Assembly: GCF_000799565.1 (NCBI RefSeq)
Contig: NZ_JUHB01000001.1
Coordinates: forward strand, 2,173,501-2,237,500
Length of the DNA stretch: 64,000 nt
Direction of reading: 5' to 3'
Source of the DNA: Cellulophaga sp. Hel_I_12
GTDB lineage: Bacteria > Bacteroidota > Bacteroidia > Flavobacteriales > Flavobacteriaceae
This document shows, in pieces, positions 45,304 to 53,947 of the stretch (the first letter of the stretch is position 1; the number at the start of each line of letters is the position of its first letter). The notes below the pieces were generated by a model, which did no database searches, was not told the origin of the DNA, and saw nothing but the letters and a program-made list of their open reading frames with translations. A program made the position numbers and the translations under genes.

Positions 45304-46554
45304 TTAACTTAATTTTTTAAAAATAACACAAGCATTGTGACCTCCAAAGCCGAAAGTATTACTTAAAGCAACTTTTACATCTCTTTTTTGAGCTTTGTTT
45401 AGGGTCAAGTTTAATCTTGGATCAATATTTTCGTCTACCGTAGTATGGTTAATTGTCGGTGGTACGATGCCATGAACCATCGAGAGTATAGCAGCAATAG
45501 CTTCAATAGCGCCTGCAGCTCCTAATAAATGCCCTGTCATAGACTTGGTAGAGTTAATATTGATATTTGGTGCATGATCGCCAAATACTTTAGTAATCGC
45601 TTTTAACTCTGCAACGTCTCCAAGTGGCGTAGATGTACCGTGTGTGTTTATGGCATCAACATCTTCAGGTTTTAAACCTGCATCTTTTAAGCAATTTTCC
45701 ATGACACGTACTACCCCAATACCTTCGGGATGCGGCGCTGTCATATGATAGGCATCACTCGATAACCCACCCCCTGCAACTTCAGCATATATTTTTGCTC
45801 CACGTGCAATAGCATGTTCGTACTCCTCTAAAATTAGTGCCCCAGCTCCTTCGCCCAAAACAAAACCGTCTCGTGTGGCATCAAATGGTCTGGAGGCTGT
45901 TTCCATTTCATCATTCCTTGTCGATAGCGCATGCATGGCGCCAAAACCACCCATGCCAGCAATAGTTACAGCTGCCTCACTTCCACCAGTTACAATAACG
46001 TCACAATGTCCTAAGCGAATCGTATTTAAGGCATCAATAATGGCATTTGCAGAAGAGGCACAAGCAGAAACAGTGGTATAATTTGGCCCCATAAAGCCAT
46101 GCTTTATAGAGATATTACCCGGTGCAATATCTGCAATCATTTTTGGGATAAAGAATGGATTAAATCTCGGTGTGCCATCTCCGGCAGCAAAATTTAATAC
46201 TTCGTTTTGAAAAGTTTCTAAACCGCCGATACCTGCTCCCCAAATAACACCAACTCTAAATTTATCGACAGTATCAAAATCAATACCGCAATCTTTTATG
46301 GCTTCATCAGATGATACTAAGGCATACTGCGCAAAGCGGTCTAATTTTCTTGCTTCTTTACGATCAAAATAATCTTCAGCATTGAAGTTTTTAAGTTCGC
46401 ACGCAAATTTTGTTTTAAATTTTTCGCTATCGTAATAGGTTATCGGGGCTGAACCGCTTCTTCCGTTTACTAATCCGTCCCAATATTCCTCAATAGTATT
46501 ACCGATTGGGGTCAATGCTCCAATTCCTGTAACAACAACTCGCTTTAACTGCAT
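45304..46554 (-). CDS. fabF: Beta-ketoacyl-ACP synthase II
   Basis: A 416-aa condensing enzyme of fatty acid elongation, which adds malonyl-ACP to acyl-ACP. The Cys-His-His triad is visible: the Cys in 'TVSACASSANAI' (about residue 165), the His in 'NTHGTSTPLGD' (about 306) and the His in 'TKSMTGHLLGAAG' (about 342). It lies 281 nt downstream of acpP, with a terminator-like hairpin between them. Confidence 0.96.
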   Translation of the reverse strand: MQLKRVVVTGIGALTPIGNTIEEYWDGLVNGRSGSAPITYYDSEKFKTKFACELKNFNAEDYFDRKEARKLDRFAQYALVSSDEAIKDCGIDFDTVDKFRVGVIWGAGIGGLETFQNEVLNFAAGDGTPRFNPFFIPKMIADIAPGNISIKHGFMGPNYTTVSACASSANAIIDALNTIRLGHCDVIVTGGSEAAVTIAGMGGFGAMHALSTRNDEMETASRPFDATRDGFVLGEGAGALILEEYEHAIARGAKIYAEVAGGGLSSDAYHMTAPHPEGIGVVRVMENCLKDAGLKPEDVDAINTHGTSTPLGDVAELKAITKVFGDHAPNININSTKSMTGHLLGAAGAIEAIAAILSMVHGIVPPTINHTTVDENIDPRLNLTLNKAQKRDVKVALSNTFGFGGHNACVIFKKLS

Positions 46555-46770
46555 TGAATATAATTTAATTAGCTATTTATACCCATTAAATTTAAAATGC
46601 GTCTGATGATTTGTTTCTATCCTGCCCTTATTTTAATAAGAAAATAAAACCCTAGCTATGCCATGATTTGATTTTCTATTTTATCTGAACACAATAGTTT
46701 TTCAATTCTTTAGACCCATTCAAACTCATCAAGGGTATTTTTCTTTCTTAACTAGGGTGTAAATTAAAAA

Positions 46771-46808
46771 AAAATATCCATGCAGAATAATTACCGCATG
46801 GATATTTT
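46771..46808 (-). terminator. Hairpin terminator between acpP and fabF
   Basis: AAAATATCCATGC (46771-46783) pairs with GCATGGATATTTT (46796-46808), with a 12-nt loop. Reading on the minus strand, it is followed by a T tract. Situated 28 nt after acpP, it should end most acpP transcripts and keep the carrier protein more abundant than FabF. Confidence 0.8.
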
Positions 46809-46835
46809 ATAATCTTAAGCTAAGATATCATAAAA

Positions 46836-47069
46836 TTACTTAGCTGCTTCTATATAACTGATCGCTTGACCAACAGTAGCAATGTTCTCTGCTTGATCAT
46901 CTGGAATTTGGATATCGAATTCTTTTTCGAATTCCATAATTAATTCTACAGTATCTAATGAATCTGCTCCTAGGTCGTTCGTAAAGCTTGCTTCTGTAAC
47001 AACTTCGTTTTCATCTACACCTAATTTATCAACGATGATAGCTTTTACTCTTGATGCAATATCTGACAT
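46836..47069 (-). CDS. acpP: Acyl carrier protein
   Basis: A 77-aa acidic protein that carries growing acyl chains on a phosphopantetheine arm. The attachment Ser is in '[15 protein letters not shown]' (about residue 36). It is the first gene of the minus-strand acpP-fabF-rnc string, divergent from purN. The promoter lies just upstream and a terminator just downstream. Confidence 0.97.
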   Translation of the reverse strand: MSDIASRVKAIIVDKLGVDENEVVTEASFTNDLGADSLDTVELIMEFEKEFDIQIPDDQAENIATVGQAISYIEAAK

Positions 47070-47101
47070 AATAATTATTGTTTTAAAAATTTAACTGATG
47101 G

Positions 47102-47109
47102 CAAAAATA
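47102..47109 (-). promoter_or_regulatory. acpP: -7 box of acpP
   Basis: On the minus strand this reads TATTTTTG, a perfect -7 box, 32 nt ahead of the start codon. The -33 TTG is not obvious. Confidence 0.5.
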
Positions 47110-47228
47110 AAAAACTTTAGATTAATAACACCATTTGTCGTTAAAATGTATGGTAATTTACGAAAATTAAATACAAGAGTGTTATTTTCGCTCAAAATAA
47201 TTCTGCTTTAATAACCTTAAAACACTGC

Positions 47229-47795
47229 ATGAAACGTATTGTTCTATTTGCTTCAGGTTCCGGATCTAATGTTGAAAATATTTCACAATATTTTGCAAAT
47301 AATGCCAAGGTTACTATAGCCGCTGTTTTAACCAATAAAAGCGATGCTAAAGTTTTAGATAGATGCAATAGATTAAATATCAGTGCATTATATTTCAACA
47401 GGACTGCCTTTTATGAAACTGATTGTGTTTTAGATGTCTTAAAAGCGAGTCGTCCTGATTTAATAATTCTCGCAGGTTTTCTTTGGAAAATTCCTGAAAA
47501 GCTAACCAAAAGCTTCCCGAATAAAATTGTAAATATACATCCTGCGCTATTGCCAAAATATGGCGGAAAAGGAATGTATGGAATGCACGTTCATAACGCT
47601 GTAAAAGCAAATAATGAGCACGAAACAGGCATAACTATCCATTTTGTGAACGAAAATTATGATGAAGGAGCGATAATTAAGCAGGTAAAAGTCAAAATTT
47701 CACCTGAAGATAGCGCTACAACTATTGCTAAAAAAGTTCATGAATTAGAATATGAACATTTTCCTAAAGTAATTGATGAATTATTACATGGATAA
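47229..47795 (+). CDS. purN: Phosphoribosylglycinamide formyltransferase
   Basis: A 188-aa enzyme that transfers a formyl group from 10-formyltetrahydrofolate to GAR in purine synthesis. The phosphate-binding 'ASGSGSNVENI' (about residues 8-18), the catalytic Asn/His in 'IVNIHPALLPKYGG' (about 101-114) and the Asp in 'NENYDEGAII' (about 142-151) are present. It is divergent from acpP, a common arrangement in the phylum, and overlaps rnhA by 8 nt. Confidence 0.94.
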   Translation: MKRIVLFASGSGSNVENISQYFANNAKVTIAAVLTNKSDAKVLDRCNRLNISALYFNRTAFYETDCVLDVLKASRPDLIILAGFLWKIPEKLTKSFPNKIVNIHPALLPKYGGKGMYGMHVHNAVKANNEHETGITIHFVNENYDEGAIIKQVKVKISPEDSATTIAKKVHELEYEHFPKVIDELLHG

Positions 47796-48255
47796 AGCTC
47801 AAGTACATATTTATACCGATGGCGCTGCTAGAGGAAACCCTGGGCCGGGTGGTTACGGAATAGTTATGGAATGGGTAGGTAAACCCTACAAAAAAGAATT
47901 TTCAGAAGGTTTTGTGCACACGACCAACAACCGAATGGAATTACTCGCTGTTATTGAAGCTTTAAAAAAACTCAAAAAAGAAGGTCTTTACATTACCGTT
48001 TTTACCGATTCTAAATATGTGGTGGATACCGTTGAGAAGAAATGGTACGTAAAATGGGAAAAAACAAATTTTAAAGACAAAAAAAATCCAGACTTGTGGA
48101 AACTGTTTTTAAAAGAATATAGAAAACATCACGTAAGCTTTACATGGATTAAAGGTCATAACAACCACCCTCAAAACGAACGCTGTGATGCCTTAGCGGT
48201 AGCCGCCTCGAAAGAAAAAAAATTAAAAATAGATGAAGGGTTTGTCAGTAATTAG
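47788..48255 (+). CDS. rnhA: Ribonuclease HI
   Basis: 155 aa. It cuts the RNA strand of RNA-DNA hybrids. The four catalytic acids are in 'IYTDGAARGNPGPGG' (Asp10), 'NRMELLAVIEAL' (Glu), 'FTDSKYVVD' (Asp) and 'NERCDALAV' (Asp). The start at 47788 ('MDKAQVHIYTDG') overlaps the end of purN by 8 nt and implies translational coupling; a longer reading from 47773 is less likely. Confidence 0.93.
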   Translation: MDKAQVHIYTDGAARGNPGPGGYGIVMEWVGKPYKKEFSEGFVHTTNNRMELLAVIEALKKLKKEGLYITVFTDSKYVVDTVEKKWYVKWEKTNFKDKKNPDLWKLFLKEYRKHHVSFTWIKGHNNHPQNERCDALAVAASKEKKLKIDEGFVSN

Positions 48256-48369
48256 ACACAGTGCAAAGCCAAAAAGTAATTTTGAACTTCTAGGGCCTTG
48301 CCCATCCTAGTCTTTACCTAAATTACGATTATTGCAATATTGCTTTGTTGTTGTTTCTTTTAAACACAC

Positions 48370-49857
48370 TTAATACTTCGCGCTTTTACCATTCGCCTGT
48401 GTTCTTTTTATAAAAGAACGAAGATCATCATTTGATTTTTTTAAATCTTCATAGCGCAAATACATCATATGTCCGCTGCGGTATCCCTTAAACTCGAACC
48501 TATCTTTCATTTGTCCACTTGGATCTACTTGCCACATGGTATATTTGGCATTAAAATAAGTGGTCGCACCATCATAGTAGCCGCTTTGTATCAACACATT
48601 CAAATAAGGGTTTTGTGCCATAGCCTGTCTTAAATCATCACGTGTAGTATCCTCACTATTATCCCAAGGCTGCACTGGACCGAACATGTTGTATTTAACA
48701 TCGGTCTTAAAATTTAATTCTTCTTGTAGATAATAATTAATAGCGGGAGTAAAACTATGCAACCAAGAGGTTAATTCCGCGCTGTAATCAGGTTGCATTC
48801 CTTCCGACTGTCGATCAATACCAAGGTATCTACTATCTAATCTCCCCAGGGTAAAGCCACTTTTATCTTTTAATAAATGTTTCCAGAAATAACTATTGGG
48901 TACAACTAAATTTTGACCTAAAATATCATTTTTAGCTAAACCTGAATAGTAGGCCATTTTTTCTGCTACTTCATCTTTTTCTGCAGCATTAATAAAACCC
49001 CCTTTAGAAAGTGCGGGAATTAAAGAATTTAGCGTGTAGGCTTCTGCTTCAGGTAATATTTCTTCCAAATCTTTATTTTGCAATGCTGGTGCTAGCGCTT
49101 TGTGATGCCAAGCAGCGGCAGTATAATACGGTAGATTTAAAGCATCGGAAACCGGACCCCCTTCACGTAACACTTTATAATCTGCCGGAGAAACCATAAT
49201 CACCCCATTTAAATACATCCATTGCTGGTTTTGTAAGGCGAGTGATAATCCCATCACTCTAGTACCTCCATAACTTTCCCCAATAATGTATTTAGGGGAT
49301 AACCAACGATTGTTTCTGGTAACAAAAGTATTAAGCCATTCCGCTAAATACTTGATGTCCGCATTAATTCCAAAAAACTTTTTACGATTCACTTCTTCAC
49401 CTGTCTCTGGAATAGTTCTACTGTAGCCTGTATTTACAGGATTTACATAAACGATGTCAGTTTCGTCTAAGACAGAAAACGGATTTTCTTTTACGCCGTA
49501 TGGTTGAACAGGGTAACCCTCAGCATCTATTTTTAAAACTCTTGGTCCAGTATAGGCCAAATGCATCCAAACCGATGCTGAACCTGGACCCCCATTATAA
49601 GAAATCAATAAAGGTCTTGAAGCCCTGTCTTTGATATTATCACGAGTGTAATAAGTATAATATAAACTTGCCATTGGCTTGCCGTTCTCGTCCCAAACAG
49701 GTTGCATCCCAGTTTGTGCGGTATAGGGAATGACCACGCCATTAATAGTTACTTTATGCTGTGTCGTAATAACAGTGTCTACCGCTATTTTTCGGTGTTG
49801 ACCAAAATTACTCTGCACCATAAACACAAGACCAATACTTAGTAAAAAAACTTTCAT
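48370..49857 (-). CDS. S10-family serine carboxypeptidase-like peptidase
   Basis: 495 aa with a signal peptide (about 1-19, ending FGQ), so exported. It has the alpha/beta hydrolase fold. The oxyanion-hole region 'LISYNGGPGSASVWMHLA' (about 83-100), the nucleophile Ser in 'GESYGGTR' (about residue 195), the Asp in 'QSGYYDGATTY' and the His in 'GYRSGHMMYL' form a complete triad. The family removes C-terminal amino acids. It is a single gene with no partner in the vicinity, probably used for peptide scavenging. Confidence 0.9.
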   Translation of the reverse strand: MKVFLLSIGLVFMVQSNFGQHRKIAVDTVITTQHKVTINGVVIPYTAQTGMQPVWDENGKPMASLYYTYYTRDNIKDRASRPLLISYNGGPGSASVWMHLAYTGPRVLKIDAEGYPVQPYGVKENPFSVLDETDIVYVNPVNTGYSRTIPETGEEVNRKKFFGINADIKYLAEWLNTFVTRNNRWLSPKYIIGESYGGTRVMGLSLALQNQQWMYLNGVIMVSPADYKVLREGGPVSDALNLPYYTAAAWHHKALAPALQNKDLEEILPEAEAYTLNSLIPALSKGGFINAAEKDEVAEKMAYYSGLAKNDILGQNLVVPNSYFWKHLLKDKSGFTLGRLDSRYLGIDRQSEGMQPDYSAELTSWLHSFTPAINYYLQEELNFKTDVKYNMFGPVQPWDNSEDTTRDDLRQAMAQNPYLNVLIQSGYYDGATTYFNAKYTMWQVDPSGQMKDRFEFKGYRSGHMMYLRYEDLKKSNDDLRSFIKRTQANGKSAKY

Positions 49858-50193
49858 ATAAAAACCATTAAATGAACTATTAAGAGTTTAAAAATAATAC
49901 TAAAAATTTAAAGTTACTAGTATTTAGAACTTTTGAAATTTTCACAATAACCATCTTATAAACCAATTATTTTAAAATAACGAAATGGTGCAGCTCAATC
50001 CTAACATCAGTTACTACTGAAAATTACACCTCAGAAAATTATGGGTGTATACTTTATTCAAGCCAAAATCAAAAAGTAGCGCTTCAGCTTCTTTTTTTAA
50101 GGCAAACTAGAAAAGGAAAAGGTGTTTTTTATTGTAGTAATTTTAAATGGTAAATAGTATTACCCTTATATTTGCACAAAATTAAATACCATA
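49858..50193. other. Divergent intergenic region, S10 peptidase / PfkB kinase
   Basis: About 336 bases with no ORF. The right end holds a perfect -7 box (TATATTTG, 50167-50174) 19 nt before the kinase start. The left end has only an imperfect -7 box (TAACTTTA on the minus strand) for the peptidase. I see no stable hairpin. Confidence 0.4.
50167..50174 (+). promoter_or_regulatory. -7 box of the PfkB kinase gene
   Basis: TATATTTG, a perfect -7 match, 19 nt before the start codon, which predicts a leader of only about 14 nt. No clear TTG at the -33 distance. Confidence 0.5.
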
Positions 50194-51120
50194 ATGGGTA
50201 AATTATTAATTGTAGGTACCGTTGCTTTCGATGCTATTGAAACTCCTTTTGGAAAAACAGATAAAATTTTAGGTGGAGCTGCAACCTATATAGGCTTAGC
50301 TGCTTCCAATTTTAACGTTTCATCTGCTATTGTATCTGTTGTTGGTGATGATATGCCAGCAAACTATTTAAATTTATTGTCTGCCAAAAACATTGACATT
50401 TCTGGTCTCGAAATTGTTAAAGGCGGTAAAACTTTTTATTGGAAAGGCAAGTATCATAATGACCTGAATGTAAGGGATACACTCGCTACAGAATTAAACG
50501 TATTAGCCGACTTTAACCCTAAAGTTCCTGAATCTTTTAAAGACGCTGATGTTGTTATGCTTGGAAATTTACATCCAAATATTCAATTAAGTGTAATTAA
50601 TCAAATGACAGAACGACCAAAACTCATAGTTTTAGATACTATGAATTTTTGGATGGATCATAGCCTGCCTGAATTATTGAACGTCATACAACACATTGAT
50701 GTGCTTACGATTAATGATGAAGAAGCTCGACAATTAACTGGGGAATATTCCTTAGTAAAAGCCGCTACTAAGATTGAAGCTATGGGGCCTAAATATGTAG
50801 TGATTAAAAAAGGAGAACATGGCGCTTTGTTATTTCATAAAAACAAAGTGTTTTTTGCACCTGCATTACCTTTAGAAGAAGTTTTTGACCCAACAGGAGC
50901 CGGAGATACTTTTGCTGGAGGATTCTCGGGATATTTAGCATCTACAAGAAACATCTCATTTGAGAACATGAAAAACGCAGTGATTCAAGGGTCTAATTTG
51001 GCATCCTTCTGTGTTGAAAAATTTGGTACCGAGCGCATGGTTACTTTAAATAAAGAAGAAGTAAATAAAAGACTGCTACAATTCAAAGAATTAAGTCAGT
51101 TTGATATAGAATTAGAATAA
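50194..51120 (+). CDS. PfkB-family sugar or nucleoside kinase
   Basis: 308 aa. The N-terminal 'GKLLIVGTVAFDAIETPFG' and 'GGAATYIGLAASNFN' and the C-terminal 'DPTGAGDTFAGGFSGYLA' (about 231-248, catalytic Asp in GAGD) place it in the PfkB family. The substrate is not readable from sequence; the position directly before purF suggests a nucleoside or ribose role. It is separated from purF by a short terminator. Confidence 0.87.
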   Translation: MGKLLIVGTVAFDAIETPFGKTDKILGGAATYIGLAASNFNVSSAIVSVVGDDMPANYLNLLSAKNIDISGLEIVKGGKTFYWKGKYHNDLNVRDTLATELNVLADFNPKVPESFKDADVVMLGNLHPNIQLSVINQMTERPKLIVLDTMNFWMDHSLPELLNVIQHIDVLTINDEEARQLTGEYSLVKAATKIEAMGPKYVVIKKGEHGALLFHKNKVFFAPALPLEEVFDPTGAGDTFAGGFSGYLASTRNISFENMKNAVIQGSNLASFCVEKFGTERMVTLNKEEVNKRLLQFKELSQFDIELE

Positions 51121-51124
51121 AGTT

Positions 51125-51149
51125 TGCCCTGAATTTCCAGGGCATTTTT
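51125..51149 (+). terminator. Terminator or attenuator between the PfkB kinase gene and purF
   Basis: TGCCCTG (51125-51131) pairs with CAGGGCA (51138-51144) and is followed by TTTTT. It ends only 19 nt before the purF start codon, so purF must be read through it or have a promoter inside the kinase gene. Confidence 0.75.
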
Positions 51150-51168
51150 AATACAACGCTACAAGAAA

Positions 51169-53067
51169 ATGAGTGATGCAATTAAACATGAATGTGGAAT
51201 ATCTTTAATTCGCTTATTAAAGCCATTGTCCTATTATCAGGAAAAATATGGAACTGCATTTTATGGTGTAAATAAAATGTATTTGATGATGGAAAAGCAG
51301 CATAATCGTGGACAGGACGGTGCTGGTTTTGCAAGTATTAAGTTAGATATGAAAGCTGGCGAGCGCTATATGAGTAGAGTACGCTCTATTGCACAGCAAC
51401 CCATACAAGACATTTTTGCTCAAATTAACGAGCGCATTAATACCAGCTTTAAAGAACATCCAGAATATGAACAGGATGTGGAGCTGCAAAAAAAACATAT
51501 TCCTTATATCGGAGAGCTTTTACTGGGTCATGTACGGTATGGTACTTTTGGCAAAAATAGTATTGAAAATGTACACCCATTTATCCGTCAAAACAATTGG
51601 ATGCACCGTAACCTAATCGTTGCAGGGAACTTTAACATGACAAATGTTGATGTACTGTTCGATAACTTGGTTCAAATTGGGCAACATCCTAAAGAAATGG
51701 CCGATACGGTCACGGTTATGGAAAAAATTGGGCATTTCTTAGATGATGCCGTAGCCAAACTTTATAAAGAAATTAAAAAAGAAGGGTATAATAAGCAAGA
51801 GGCATCACCACTTATTGCAGAGCGCTTGAATGTGGCTAAAATATTAAGAAGAGCGGCGAAAAACTGGGATGGTGGGTACGCCATGGCAGGTTTGTTAGGG
51901 CACGGAGATGCTTTTGTTCTGCGTGATCCCGCTGGTATTAGACCAGCTTATTACTACCAAGATGATGAAGTAGTCGCCATTGCCTCTGAAAGACCTGCCA
52001 TACAAACCGTTTTTAATGTTCAATTTGAAAACGTAAAAGAATTAGATCCAGGTCATGCCATTTTGATTGGAAAAAATGGCCAAGTAAAAATCAAAAAAAT
52101 TCTTGAACCTACGGAACGTAAGGCTTGTTCGTTTGAACGTATTTATTTCTCTAGAGGTAGTGACAAAGAAATTTATCAAGAACGCAAAGAACTAGGCCGC
52201 CTTATTTTTCCAAAGATTCTAAAAGCTATCGATTCAGATATAAAAAATACTGTTTTTTCGTATATCCCCAATACTGCTGAAACTTCATTTTTTGGCATGG
52301 TGAAAGAAGCTCAAACTTATATGAATAAAAAGAAAGAAGAACAGATTCTTTCTTTAGGATACAAAATAACAAAGGAACAATTGCATGAAATTCTTGATGT
52401 ACGACCTAGAATCGAAAAGGTCGCCATTAAAGATGCCAAACTGAGAACATTTATTACACAAGACAGTGGTAGAGATGACTTGGTAGCCCATGTTTATGAT
52501 ATTTCTTATGGCTCTGTTAAACCAGGTGATAACCTAGTGATTATTGATGATAGTATTGTTAGAGGAACAACCCTTAAAAAAAGTATTCTTAAAATACTAG
52601 ATAGGTTACATCCAAAAAAAATAATAGTAGTTTCATCGGCCCCGCAAATTCGATATCCAGATTGTTATGGCATTGATATGGCAAAATTAGAAGACTTTAT
52701 TGCTTTTAGAGCGGCGCTTGAATTACATAAAGATCGAGGAACTACTCCAGTAATAGACGCTATTTATCAAAAATGTCTTTTACAAGTGAGCTCTAAAGAT
52801 AAGGATGTTATTAACTACGTTAAGGAATTTTATGCGCCTTTTACTCCTGAGGAAATATCTGAGAAAATAGGAACATTGTTAAGTTCACCTGAAATTAATG
52901 CAGAGGTTCAAATTATCTATCAAACGATTAAAAATCTTCATCAAGCCTGCCCTAAAAATCTTGGGGATTGGTATTTTACGGGAGATTACCCAACACCGGG
53001 AGGAAATAGAGTGGTAAATAGAGCATTTATAAATTTCTATGAGGGTAAAAACGAAAGAGCCTACTAA
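51169..53067 (+). CDS. purF: Amidophosphoribosyltransferase
   Basis: 632 aa, the first committed enzyme of purine synthesis, making phosphoribosylamine from PRPP and glutamine. The N-terminal nucleophile is Cys9 ('HECGISLIR'), so an 8-residue propeptide should be removed. The glutaminase domain is followed by the PRPP-binding loop 'VIIDDSIVRGTT' (about residues 461-472). It is longer than the E. coli enzyme, as in other Bacteroidota. It stands downstream of a PfkB kinase and a short terminator and just before the small-RNA array. Confidence 0.94.
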   Translation: MSDAIKHECGISLIRLLKPLSYYQEKYGTAFYGVNKMYLMMEKQHNRGQDGAGFASIKLDMKAGERYMSRVRSIAQQPIQDIFAQINERINTSFKEHPEYEQDVELQKKHIPYIGELLLGHVRYGTFGKNSIENVHPFIRQNNWMHRNLIVAGNFNMTNVDVLFDNLVQIGQHPKEMADTVTVMEKIGHFLDDAVAKLYKEIKKEGYNKQEASPLIAERLNVAKILRRAAKNWDGGYAMAGLLGHGDAFVLRDPAGIRPAYYYQDDEVVAIASERPAIQTVFNVQFENVKELDPGHAILIGKNGQVKIKKILEPTERKACSFERIYFSRGSDKEIYQERKELGRLIFPKILKAIDSDIKNTVFSYIPNTAETSFFGMVKEAQTYMNKKKEEQILSLGYKITKEQLHEILDVRPRIEKVAIKDAKLRTFITQDSGRDDLVAHVYDISYGSVKPGDNLVIIDDSIVRGTTLKKSILKILDRLHPKKIIVVSSAPQIRYPDCYGIDMAKLEDFIAFRAALELHKDRGTTPVIDAIYQKCLLQVSSKDKDVINYVKEFYAPFTPEEISEKIGTLLSSPEINAEVQIIYQTIKNLHQACPKNLGDWYFTGDYPTPGGNRVVNRAFINFYEGKNERAY

Positions 53068-53173
53068 AGCTATCATCGATGAAAAGCACCTTTAAGTGCA
53101 TTTTATCGACAATACTTGCAGTTTATCGTAATTATCGTCGTTTCAACGACTATGAGAGTAATTTTAACACTTG

Positions 53174-53249
53174 CCATAGCATAAGTAGGTTAAGTTCATG
53201 GTAAGATTTGGGGAAAAAGGCGAAGTTTATCTTCGCCTTTTTTATTTTT
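53174..53249 (+). ncRNA. Small RNA unit 1 of a four-copy array
   Basis: The conserved head begins CCATAGCATAAGTAGGTTAA (53174) and continues through a TTCATGG segment to a G run. It is followed by a 12-bp terminator hairpin (AAAAAGGCGAAG at 53214-53225, CTTCGCCTTTTT at 53231-53242) and a T-rich tail. A weak -7-like TAATTTTA lies upstream (53158 region) at 7-nt, not 5-nt, spacing. It is the copy nearest purF, 107 nt past that gene. The hairpin stem differs from the other copies but pairs fully. Confidence 0.7.
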
Positions 53250-53522
53250 AAAATCTGATTTTCTCTCATACCTAAGCTCAATGCAGTAATGCACATGCAA
53301 CTAAGCCCCCTTTTTCAGCGGGTTGTGTTAGATCTACACATTCAAAGTCTTATAAGGAATTACATCCAAAGTTAACAACGAACTTTCCTAACTACATGAT
53401 TTATTTCCCTTCATCCTTTCTCTTTTTAATCTTTATTGAAGACCAAACACCCTAATATGTACCGGTTAACTTTAAATAGTGCGTATTCATCTAAAACATA
53501 CTGCCTGTTTTACAACAATGAA

Positions 53523-53530
53523 TATCTTTG
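53523..53530 (+). promoter_or_regulatory. -7 box of small RNA unit 2
   Basis: TATCTTTG, a perfect match, ending exactly 5 nt before the conserved head. A CTG lies 19 nt upstream in the -33 position, and TTCATCTAAAA (53486-53496) stands 26 nt before the box, as in unit 3. Confidence 0.65.
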
Positions 53531-53535
53531 ATGCA

Positions 53536-53610
53536 CCATAGCATAAGTAGGTTAAGTTCATGGTAAGATTTGGGGAAAAAGGTAGAGCTATGCTCTACCT
53601 TTTGTTTTTT
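53536..53610 (+). ncRNA. Small RNA unit 2 of a four-copy array
   Basis: The head is identical to unit 1 over about 45 nt, from CCATAG to the A tract before the hairpin. The terminator is GGTAGAGC (53581-53588) paired with GCTCTACC (53592-53599), flanked by A and T tracts. Inside the head, CCAT and ATGG can close a short stem around a 20-nt loop. No ORF of consequence is present. Confidence 0.75.
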
Positions 53611-53706
53611 AAACATGAACCAAAGCCAACAGAGAACCATTTCGTAATCAAGTTTATTTCCTAAAAATAGCATTTCAACTTATAATCAAGACGTTCATCT
53701 AAAAAA

Positions 53707-53738
53707 TTGCTTAAAAGGCCCTAGTTGGTTTAATTTCG
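53707..53738 (+). promoter_or_regulatory. Promoter of small RNA unit 3
   Basis: TTG (53707-53709), a 21-nt spacer and TAATTTCG (53731-53738, one mismatch), then 5 nt to the conserved head. TTCATCTAAAA (53694-53704) lies 26 nt before the -7 box, the same distance as in unit 2. Confidence 0.65.
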
Positions 53739-53743
53739 TAGAA

Positions 53744-53818
53744 CCATAGCATAAGTAGGTTAAGTTCATGGTAAGATTTGGGGGAAAAAGGTAGAGCTAT
53801 GCTCTACCTTTTTCATTT
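53744..53818 (+). ncRNA. Small RNA unit 3 of a four-copy array
   Basis: The head is the same as in units 1 and 2, with one extra G in the G run. The terminator stem GGTAGAGC/GCTCTACC is identical to unit 2, followed by TTTTTCATTT. The shared hairpin and shared upstream element show that units 2 and 3 are the most recent duplicates. It starts 208 nt after unit 2. Confidence 0.75.
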
Positions 53819-53912
53819 CTGATAATCAGCACTTTACCAAATAATAAAGTCCTACTCCTCCTAAAACCATCAAATTAATCGTAAATAAACACATAAATTA
53901 TAGGAGAATCTT

Positions 53913-53942
53913 TTGATATTTCTCTAAATACCAGTATTTTAG
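53913..53942 (+). promoter_or_regulatory. Promoter of small RNA unit 4
   Basis: TTG (53913-53915), a 19-nt spacer and TATTTTAG (53935-53942, one mismatch), then 5 nt to the conserved head. Confidence 0.65.
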
Positions 53943-53947
53943 CATCG

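Noticed and set aside
53205..53252. Short ORF beginning MVRFG in the small RNA units
   Set aside because: The ATG in the conserved head opens a short frame in every copy, but unit 3 shifts frame at the extra G and stops after 8 codons. The others run into the terminator or spacer with unrelated endings. The conservation is that of RNA, not of a peptide.
53491..53673. 60-codon minus-strand ORF over small RNA unit 2
   Set aside because: It is opposite a unit with a clear plus-strand promoter and terminator, has no domain, and is not kept in the other units.
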